Source of the DNA: Bacteroidota bacterium
GTDB lineage: Bacteria; Bacteroidota; Bacteroidia; Chitinophagales; Chitinophagaceae
NCBI GenBank assembly: GCA_023436685.1
Contig: JAEZIL010000080.1
Location: 1-5,460, forward strand
DNA: 5,460 bases
Reading direction: 5' to 3'
Position 1 is the first letter of the stretch; each line of letters starts with the position of its first letter. The translations under genes and the position numbers were made by a program. Under the pieces are notes generated by a model. It searched no databases. It was not told the DNA's origin and was given only the letters and a program-made list of their open reading frames with translations. Shown piece by piece: positions 1 to 5,460 of this stretch.

Positions 1-1345
1 TAGCTATATTGTTAGATGTGGTTTCTGTGCCACTTTCAGCATATATGCGGATAATAGGTTCGGTATTGGAGGTGCGGAGGTGTACCCAGTCGCTATCAAA
101 ATCAATACGTAAACCATCTTCTGTATTAATAGGCTGCTTTTTGTATTTCTCCTTTATTAGTTTAAAGATGTTTTTAACATCTACATTCTCGTTTAACTCT
201 ATTTTATTTTTTGATATAAAGTAATTGGGATAACTGGAGCGAAGCGCTTTAATGCTTTTGCCAAACTTGGCCAGGTGCGTTAAGAACAATGCAATACCAA
301 TAAGTGCATCGCGGCCATAGTGCAGTTCGGGTACTATGACACCGCCATTACCTTCGCCACCTATTACGGCATCTACTTCCTTCATTTTCTTTACCACGTT
401 CACCTCGCCCACTGCACTTGGAAAGTATTGTCCGCCATGTTTCTCTGTAACATCGCGCAGGGCGCGGGTAGAGGACAGGTTGGATACTGTATTGCCTTTT
501 TTATTGGCTAAAATATAGTCGGCAATTGCTACCAGTGTATATTCTTCGCCAAACAGGCTACCGTCTTCGCAAACAAAGCACAGGCGGTCTACATCAGGGT
601 CTACAGCTATGCCCAGGTGAGCATTCTGTTTTTCAACAGCGTGGCAAAGTTCTGTAAGGTTTTCTGGCAGCGGTTCGGGGTTGTGGGCAAAACGGCCTGT
701 CACTTTCTCGTTAATAACAGTAACCTCTTCAACACCTAGCGCTTTTAATAATTGTGGTACCGAAAGGGCTCCTGTAGAGTTTACGGGATCAACAATTATC
801 TTGAAATTCTTCTTTGCTATAGCCTCTACATCTACCAATGGGTGTGCCAGTATTTCGTCAATATGTTTCTGTATGAAACTATCATCATACTTCAGCGAGC
901 CTACCTTATTGATATCTGCAAATTCATGTTCGTTCTTTTCGGCGTAGTCCAGTATCCATTGGCCAGCATCAGCGTTCAGGAATTCGCCATCGCTATTAAG
1001 CAATTTAAGCGCGTTCCATTCCTTAGGGTTATGGCTAGCTGTAAGTATAATGCCGCCTGCGGCTTGTTCCATTTTTACAGCCATTTCAACTGTAGGTGTA
1101 GTACTTAAGCCAAGGTCCACTACATCGAAGCCGCTACTTTGCAATGTTGCTACTACCAGGTTGCGTACCATTTCGCCCGACATACGGCCATCGCGGCCTA
1201 CTATTATCTTGTTATTACTACCTTGAGCCGATATCCAGGCCCCATAAGCAGTGGTGAATTTCACAACATCGATAGGGGTGAGCCCCGATCCGGGTTTTCC
1301 ACCAATTGTACCCCTGATTCCAGAGATTGATTTAATAAGTGCCAT
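1..1345 (-). CDS. glmM: Phosphoglucosamine mutase GlmM, 3' end cut by the window edge
   Basis: This phosphohexomutase family enzyme most likely converts glucosamine-6-phosphate to glucosamine-1-phosphate in the cytoplasm, on the route to UDP-GlcNAc for peptidoglycan and other envelope glycans. My own reverse-strand translation gives 448 uninterrupted codons. It starts MALIKSISGIRGT. The active-site loop TASHNP is at residues 102-107, with S104 as the serine that carries the phosphate. The magnesium loop DPDVDR is at 249-254, the sugar-recognition loop GEGNGG at 330-335, and the phosphate-binding RTSNTEP at 424-430, so all four family domains are represented. Members usually have about 450-465 residues, so only a short tail should lie beyond base 1. 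The start is fixed by an in-frame TAG five codons upstream (1358-1360). There is no Shine-Dalgarno sequence. The sugar loop differs from the GEQSGH-like form of classical bacterial GlmM and, from memory, resembles archaeal-type enzymes. A phosphomannomutase or phosphoglucomutase activity cannot be excluded. Confidence 0.93.
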   Translation of the reverse strand, partial: MALIKSISGIRGTIGGKPGSGLTPIDVVKFTTAYGAWISAQGSNNKIIVGRDGRMSGEMVRNLVVATLQSSGFDVVDLGLSTTPTVEMAVKMEQAAGGIILTASHNPKEWNALKLLNSDGEFLNADAGQWILDYAEKNEHEFADINKVGSLKYDDSFIQKHIDEILAHPLVDVEAIAKKNFKIIVDPVNSTGALSVPQLLKALGVEEVTVINEKVTGRFAHNPEPLPENLTELCHAVEKQNAHLGIAVDPDVDRLCFVCEDGSLFGEEYTLVAIADYILANKKGNTVSNLSSTRALRDVTEKHGGQYFPSAVGEVNVVKKMKEVDAVIGGEGNGGVIVPELHYGRDALIGIALFLTHLAKFGKSIKALRSSYPNYFISKNKIELNENVDVKNIFKLIKEKYKKQPINTEDGLRIDFDSDWVHLRTSNTEPIIRIYAESGTETTSNNIA

Positions 1346-1467
1346 GCTAAATTTTAACTATAAGGGGAAAATGAGTAGTGCGAAGATAAAGTCTTTGCCT
1401 GTCATTTCCCTTGTTTGAAAATTGCTTTTTAATCAGCATATAATGTGCCAAACACAAACACGTTATA
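1346..1467 (-). other. Intergenic gap between the histidine kinase stop and the glmM start
   Basis: These 122 bases should hold the end of the kinase transcript and the leader of glmM, but no signal is convincing. Two small hairpins with 4-bp stems (TGTG/CACA at about 1443-1455 and TGCT/AGCA at about 1423-1438) are too short to call terminators, although the second is followed by a T-rich run in the direction of transcription. The only match to the Bacteroidota -7 element TAnnTTTG is TATCTTCG at 1388-1381, with one mismatch and no TTG at the expected -33 distance. Whether glmM has its own promoter here or is read through from the kinase gene cannot be decided from the sequence. Confidence 0.5.
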
Positions 1468-4266
1468 TTAAACGGGAATTATAATTGTAAATACTGAGCC
1501 CTCACCGGGATTACTATCGGCATAAATTTTCCCGCCATGATTTTCTACTATTTTTTTACAAATTGCCAAGCCAATACCGGTGCCTTCATACTCGCTTTTA
1601 CCATGCAGCCGTTGAAATATGGTAAATATTTTATGTGAAAATTGTTTCTCGAAACCAATACCGTTGTCTGCTACTTCAATTTGCAGATATTTTTTTGCAG
1701 TGGTTATGTCTAGTTTCTTTACTTCAAATGGCTTCAGGTACTTATGTGTGATAGTTATGTGAGGTTTGACATCTTCTTTGGCAAACTTAAGAGCATTGCT
1801 GATAAGATTTTGAAATAGCTGGCTAAACTGTAAATGAACAATATTAATAATAGGCAGCTCGTCGGTTGTAATAATTGCGTGTTTAGATTCTATACTGTCT
1901 TCCAGGGTTTGCAATACCTCATTAACTACCTCATTTAAACTAACGGGCTCAAAAAACTTGTTTCCTGATATGGTTGAAATAGTTAGCAGATCGTTTATCA
2001 TGTCCTGCATGCGAATAGCTGAGCGTACTATTTTATCCAGGTACATTTTACCGCTCTCGTTCAATAAATGTTTTTGCGTGTTTTGTAGCAGGTCTCCAAA
2101 AGTGGCTATCTTTCTGAGCGGTTCTTTCAGGTCGTGGCTGGCTACATAAGCATATTCGCCAAGGCTGGCATTGGATTGTTGCAGCTCCAGGTTTTTAAAA
2201 TGCAATGCTTGCTCTGCTTCTACCTGTTCAGTAATATCTACCGATACATTTAAAATATGTTCAATTTTACCCTCACCGTTCCGGTCGAAAATAGTAGCGT
2301 AGGTATTGAGCCATTTAAAGGAACCATCCGCATGGCGCATCCTGTATTTGAACTCAATAATGGTTTCATCATTATAATCAGGATAATTAGAATTGGCATA
2401 CTCTAATGCTGTATGGTGTTTTTCAAGTAGAGTACTAACATCGTCGGGATGAACAAGGTTTAGCAGATGCTCAAAACCCAGGTTGAAGATTGTTTTAGCA
2501 TCGTAACCCAAAAGTGTTTCAACAGCATTGTTAATATATGTGAACTTGCCTGTATTGACATTGAATGAAGTAATAAGGGATGGGGTGGTATTGGCAATTT
2601 TGTGAATGAACTCCTGGCTTTCACGCAAGTTGCGCTCTGCTATTTGCTGCCGTGTAACATCTTGTGCTGTGCCAAACATTTTCAAAGGCTTATTGTGAGC
2701 GTCCAGCATTATCTCTCCTTTGCTATGTATGTGCTTTGTTGTGCCATCGGGCATTAGTAGTCTATGATATATTTCATAAGGCTGATGTTGTTGGTAGCAT
2801 TTCTGAATGACTTCATTCATTTTTGCCTTATCATCAGGATGCAACAATTTTAAATATTGCTCCAAAGTCATTTCGCTGTTTAAGGGTTCAAGGCCAAAGA
2901 TGCGATATAGTTCATCGCTCCATGCTACCTTGTTGGTAATAATATCCCAACGCCAGTTACCAATTTTACCCATTTCCTGGGCTTGTTTATACAATGTTTC
3001 CTTTTGTTGTAAATCGCGTAATAGCCTATGTCGGTCTGTCACATCCATAACGCTTGCGGTGAGCACTCTATCTCCGTCTTTCAGTCTCACTTGCCCGCGC
3101 GACCATATTACTTTCTCTTCGCCTGCTGCATTAAAACGGTACTCAACATCAAAATCATTCAGTTCTTCAATTGCCTTCATTCGTACAGCCAGTACGTTAG
3201 GCAGATCTTCAGGATGAATATTATTCTGAACCTGCTGCGCAGTAGAATTTTCCGGCAAGCCAAGCAGTTTAATGTAGTTGGGTGACGCAATGAAGATATT
3301 CTTATCATAGTTCCACTCGAAACTGCCCATGCCTGCTTGTATCTGTGCTTCATTAAGTTGTTGCTCGCGTTTCTTCAGCTCTTCAGCTTTACGCATGCGC
3401 TCATCAATATCAATAGTGATACCAATAATCTGGGTTGGGATTCCATCAGCATTTCGTTTAAATACAGATCTGTAGCCTCGCGACCACTTGTATTGGCCAT
3501 CATGTTGTTTTATACGAAATTCTATGGTTCGTATTTCGCCATCATTGGCATTAGCAAAGGCTAGCTGGTCGGCCTTAATAAGTAAGGCATCCTCCGGATG
3601 CAGGTCACTATTGCTAACTGATGTGGTGAAATTGTTGCTATAAATGATCTGTTCATTCTGCAGGTCATAAACATACAGGCTACCGGGTGTGGTATTGGCT
3701 ATGCGTTCAATAAAATGAGCGTGTTGATTACTGCGCTCCCTGAAAATGTTTATATAAGTATTGGTAGAGGCAGTGATCGATTCTGCCTCGTATTGTTCTA
3801 TTTCGCTTATTATGTCTAGCATCAAAGATGCATCAGACGTGTACAAGGGCAAGTATTTAAACTGTGCTTGTTTGCGAATGTAGCTGCTCAGGGTAATATC
3901 TTCTGCACTCAGGTCATCTCGTTTCATTATCCCTATTTCGTCATTCTCCCATGTTTTCAGTGCTTTATCCAAGCGTTCTTTAAGTTGGTCATTTTCAACA
4001 GCAAGCAAAAAATCTGTATGGCTAGGTATGCCAAGTTCCAGTAGCTGCTCTCTTGATAAATGCTTTAGATGAACCAGCTTGTGCAGGTTTAGCTTGAAGG
4101 ATAGGTCTATCTGTAAGTTGATATAATCAATCAGATGATTCTCACGAATAAAACGTGCGAAGCCAGGATAGTATTGAAACCCGAAAGAGCCGGTATTTGC
4201 TGCTTCCGCAGATTTAAAGGAGGCAACTTTAGACAATGTGTTTAGTTTTGAAGCCCTGGTGGCCAT
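1468..4266 (-). CDS. Soluble sensor histidine kinase with four tandem PAS domains
   Basis: This is a cytoplasmic two-component sensor kinase; no membrane segment or signal peptide is visible in its 932 residues. Residues about 30-165 form a charged, mostly helical N-terminal region of uncertain family. Four PAS/PAC units follow (about 187-290, 306-413, 428-540 and 552-682). Each carries an HP(E/D)D motif, at H223, H351, H476 and H606, giving a period of 125-130 residues. Charged helical linkers, likely coiled coil, join them (for example 286-308 and 682-703). The kinase core has the H-box SHDLKEPLR with phosphoacceptor H711, as in phytochrome-like kinases, then the N-box around N820/N824, G1 DNGIGF (867-872), the F-box region (881-888), G2 GTGIGLAI (895-902) and a final glycine motif GEGS (921-924). 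All catalytic motifs are intact, so it should be active. There is no receiver domain, and no response regulator gene lies in the window; ligand and partner are unknown. The start is the first ATG after an in-frame TAA at 4308-4306, without a Shine-Dalgarno sequence. Confidence 0.95.
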   Translation of the reverse strand: MATRASKLNTLSKVASFKSAEAANTGSFGFQYYPGFARFIRENHLIDYINLQIDLSFKLNLHKLVHLKHLSREQLLELGIPSHTDFLLAVENDQLKERLDKALKTWENDEIGIMKRDDLSAEDITLSSYIRKQAQFKYLPLYTSDASLMLDIISEIEQYEAESITASTNTYINIFRERSNQHAHFIERIANTTPGSLYVYDLQNEQIIYSNNFTTSVSNSDLHPEDALLIKADQLAFANANDGEIRTIEFRIKQHDGQYKWSRGYRSVFKRNADGIPTQIIGITIDIDERMRKAEELKKREQQLNEAQIQAGMGSFEWNYDKNIFIASPNYIKLLGLPENSTAQQVQNNIHPEDLPNVLAVRMKAIEELNDFDVEYRFNAAGEEKVIWSRGQVRLKDGDRVLTASVMDVTDRHRLLRDLQQKETLYKQAQEMGKIGNWRWDIITNKVAWSDELYRIFGLEPLNSEMTLEQYLKLLHPDDKAKMNEVIQKCYQQHQPYEIYHRLLMPDGTTKHIHSKGEIMLDAHNKPLKMFGTAQDVTRQQIAERNLRESQEFIHKIANTTPSLITSFNVNTGKFTYINNAVETLLGYDAKTIFNLGFEHLLNLVHPDDVSTLLEKHHTALEYANSNYPDYNDETIIEFKYRMRHADGSFKWLNTYATIFDRNGEGKIEHILNVSVDITEQVEAEQALHFKNLELQQSNASLGEYAYVASHDLKEPLRKIATFGDLLQNTQKHLLNESGKMYLDKIVRSAIRMQDMINDLLTISTISGNKFFEPVSLNEVVNEVLQTLEDSIESKHAIITTDELPIINIVHLQFSQLFQNLISNALKFAKEDVKPHITITHKYLKPFEVKKLDITTAKKYLQIEVADNGIGFEKQFSHKIFTIFQRLHGKSEYEGTGIGLAICKKIVENHGGKIYADSNPGEGSVFTIIIPV

Positions 4267-4300
4267 TTTACAATAAAGAGATAGAAGAAATACAATACAT

Positions 4301-4308
4301 AAAACTTA
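4301..4308 (-). promoter_or_regulatory. Possible -7 element of a promoter for the histidine kinase gene
   Basis: Reading toward the kinase gene, TAAGTTTT matches the Bacteroidota -7 consensus TAnnTTTG except at the last base. It lies just past the recA terminator and 34 bases before the ATG, which would give a leader of roughly 25-30 bases. No TTG is found at the expected -33 distance, and such AT-rich matches arise easily by chance. This is a weak candidate only. Confidence 0.22.
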
Positions 4309-4330
4309 TACCATGAGTAAGATAATAAGA

Positions 4331-4354
4331 AACGCCACACATTTGCGTGGCGTT
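4331..4354 (-). terminator. Intrinsic terminator of recA
   Basis: A perfect 8-bp stem (AACGCCAC pairing with GTGGCGTT, five G-C pairs) encloses an 8-base loop (4339-4346). It begins 24 bases past the recA stop codon. In the recA direction it is followed by TCTTATTATC, a moderately T-rich tail. On the opposite strand there is no T run, so it should act on recA transcripts. It separates recA from the kinase gene. The tail is interrupted by C and A, so termination may be incomplete. Confidence 0.75.
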
Positions 4355-4378
4355 ATGGTACTTACTAATCAATTATTT

Positions 4379-5377
4379 TTAGCTGGCAGGTTGTAAGGCT
4401 GCACGTATCCTTCCTTCAATTTCATCCATTACTTCAGGATTGTCTTGCAGGAAGTTTTTAACAGCATCGCGGCCCTGGCCTATTTTGTTATCGTTGTAGC
4501 TGAACCATGAACCGCTTTTGCCAAGGATGCCTAATTCAACTCCCATATCTATTACTTCGCCTATTTTGCTGATACCTTCACCAAAGATGATATCGAACTC
4601 AACCTGGCGGAAAGGAGGGGCAACTTTATTTTTCACAACTTTAACCCTGGTACGGTTACCACTTGCTACGTCTCCATCTTTTATCTGGCTTATGCGACGA
4701 ATATCCAAACGTACCGATGCGTAGAATTTAAGTGCATTACCACCGGTAGTTGTTTCAGGGTTGCCAAACATTACACCGATCTTCTCGCGCAGCTGGTTAA
4801 TGAAAATACAGCAGCACCCGGTACGGCTAATGGTAGCAGTAAGCTTACGCAGAGCCTGGCTCATAAGGCGGGCCTGCAAGCCCATTTTGCTATCGCCCAT
4901 TTCGCCTTCCAGTTCTCCTTTAGGTACAAGCGCTGCTACCGAGTCGATAACAACTACATCTACCGCGCCTGAAGAAATAAGGCGATCGGCTATTTCCAGT
5001 GCCTGCTCGCCATAGTCGGGCTGAGAAATTATAAGATTGTCAACATCTACACCCAATTTTTTGGCATAGGAAGCATCAAAAGCATGTTCCGCATCTATTA
5101 TAGCGCAAATGCCGCCTTTCTTTTGTGCCTCTGCTATAGTATGTATTGCAATAGTTGTTTTACCCGAAGATTCAGGGCCATATATTTCAATAACACGGCC
5201 ACGGGGGAAGCCGCCAACACCTAATGCTACATCTAACCCCAGCGAGCCGGTACTAATGACATCTGTATCACTCTGTTGTTTATCTCCCAGCATCATTATC
5301 GACCCCTTACCATAATCCTTCTCGATTTTATCAAAAGCGAGTTTTAAAACCTTTAATTTTTCGTCTACAGTTGCCAT
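4379..5377 (-). CDS. recA: RecA recombinase
   Basis: RecA is the ATP-dependent DNA strand-exchange protein. It forms filaments on single-stranded DNA for homologous recombination and repair, and stimulates self-cleavage of LexA-type repressors where these exist. The 332-residue protein is collinear with the family from the first methionine. It has the N-terminal polymerisation helix with GKGSIM at 23-28, Walker [10 protein letters not shown] at 67-75 (K73), the catalytic glutamate E97 in DAEHAFD, Walker B VVVIDS (D145), DNA-binding loop L1 around 157-166, the [10 protein letters not shown] switch with Q195, and loop L2 about 205-215 (NPETTTGGN). The usual C-terminal domain follows. It is about 20 residues shorter than E. 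coli RecA (353) and ends [10 protein letters not shown], without an acidic tail. Three consecutive cysteines at 188-190 precede FINQ. An in-frame TAA four codons upstream (5389-5387) fixes the start; no Shine-Dalgarno sequence is present. A hairpin terminator follows the gene. Confidence 0.99.
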   Translation of the reverse strand: MATVDEKLKVLKLAFDKIEKDYGKGSIMMLGDKQQSDTDVISTGSLGLDVALGVGGFPRGRVIEIYGPESSGKTTIAIHTIAEAQKKGGICAIIDAEHAFDASYAKKLGVDVDNLIISQPDYGEQALEIADRLISSGAVDVVVIDSVAALVPKGELEGEMGDSKMGLQARLMSQALRKLTATISRTGCCCIFINQLREKIGVMFGNPETTTGGNALKFYASVRLDIRRISQIKDGDVASGNRTRVKVVKNKVAPPFRQVEFDIIFGEGISKIGEVIDMGVELGILGKSGSWFSYNDNKIGQGRDAVKNFLQDNPEVMDEIEGRIRAALQPAS

Positions 5378-5407
5378 AAAACTTATTTAATAACTATAAT
5401 TTTTAAA

Positions 5408-5439
5408 AAGATATACAATATTTGGACATTGTTGCACAA
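5408..5439 (-). promoter_or_regulatory. Possible recA promoter (TTG, 21 bases, TATATCTT)
   Basis: In the recA direction, TTG at 5439-5437 is followed after 21 bases by TATATCTT at 5415-5408, which resembles the Bacteroidota pair of a -33 TTG and a -7 TAnnTTTG with two mismatches in the latter. It would start transcription about 25 bases before the ATG. An alternative -7 element, AATATTTG at 5452-5445, has a single mismatch, but its -33 region falls at or beyond the window end. Either choice would overlap the neighbouring palindrome. The region is AT-rich, so chance matches are likely. Confidence 0.3.
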
Positions 5440-5447
5440 TTGTTCAA
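5422..5447. promoter_or_regulatory. Candidate operator upstream of recA: three TTGNACA half-sites
   Basis: On the plus strand TTGGACA (5422-5428) and TTGCACA (5432-5438) are direct repeats exactly 10 bases apart, and TGTTCAA (5441-5447) is the inverted copy. The last two form the 16-base palindrome TTGNACAATTGTNCAA, in which only the N positions are asymmetric. It sits 55-70 bases before the recA start and overlaps both candidate promoters, which is where a repressor would act. The core GCAC-AATT-GTTC is one base from the Gram-positive SOS box form GAAC-N4-GTTC. The symmetry is seen directly; binding by LexA or another regulator is inference. Confidence 0.45.
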
Positions 5448-5460
5448 ATATTTATCCAGA

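Noticed and set aside
681..1108. Overlapping open frames on the plus strand (681-947 and 752-1108)
   Set aside because: They are antisense to the conserved glmM coding sequence, including its TASHNP active-site codons, and have low-complexity translations with no recognisable motif.
1381..1388. TATCTTCG (minus strand) as a -7 promoter element for glmM
   Set aside because: It has one mismatch to TAnnTTTG and there is no TTG at the expected -33 distance, so it is not listed as a promoter.
1423..1455. Small hairpins after the kinase stop codon as a possible terminator
   Set aside because: The stems are only four base pairs (TGTG/CACA and TGCT/AGCA) with little G-C content beyond them, so they are not distinguishable from chance in AT-rich DNA.
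2807..3217. A 136-codon open frame on the plus strand inside the kinase gene
   Set aside because: It lies wholly opposite the well-supported kinase coding sequence, its translation is rich in serine and cysteine as expected for an antisense shadow, and it resembles no protein family.
1468..4378. Idea that recA and the kinase gene form one operon
   Set aside because: They are on the same strand, but a 112-base gap containing an 8-bp perfect-stem terminator lies between them, so co-transcription is unlikely except by read-through.
1..5460. Search for mobile elements, CRISPR repeats, tRNA or a new defence system
   Set aside because: Nearly all of the window is accounted for by three recognised coding sequences on one strand. 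No spaced repeats, transposase, integrase, toxin-antitoxin pair or cloverleaf sequence was seen.

Overview
The window looks like ordinary chromosomal DNA from a member of the Bacteroidota (Bacteroidetes), perhaps near Chitinophagaceae or Sphingobacteriia. The grounds are the character of the three proteins (a RecA with an [22 protein letters not shown] stretch, a soluble multi-PAS kinase, and a GlmM starting MALIKSISGIRGT), the moderate-to-low GC content, and the lack of a Shine-Dalgarno sequence before all three start codons. The family-level placement is an impression, not a computed result.

All three genes lie on the minus strand, so transcription reads from high to low coordinates. In that order they are: (1) recA, 5377 to 4379, complete, with 83 bases of its upstream region in the window; (2) a 112-base gap holding a convincing hairpin terminator for recA and the start region of the next gene; (3) a 932-residue soluble sensor histidine kinase with four tandem PAS domains, 4266 to 1468; (4) a 122-base gap with no clear signal; (5) glmM (phosphoglucosamine mutase), starting at 1345 and cut by the window edge at base 1, with only a short C-terminal tail probably missing. 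The plus strand holds only shadow reading frames. No tRNA, rRNA, CRISPR, insertion sequence or prophage signal was seen.

The genes do not form an obvious pathway. RecA does recombinational repair, GlmM makes glucosamine-1-phosphate for cell-wall precursors, and the kinase has no response regulator beside it. The terminator after recA, and gaps of over 100 bases with in-frame stops upstream of each start, suggest three separately expressed genes. No previously undescribed system is evident. The observation most worth following is a cluster of three TTGNACA half-sites, two of them forming a near-perfect 16-bp palindrome, 55 to 80 bases upstream of recA. It looks like an operator and could be a damage-response site. 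The second is the unassigned helical N-terminal domain of the kinase.
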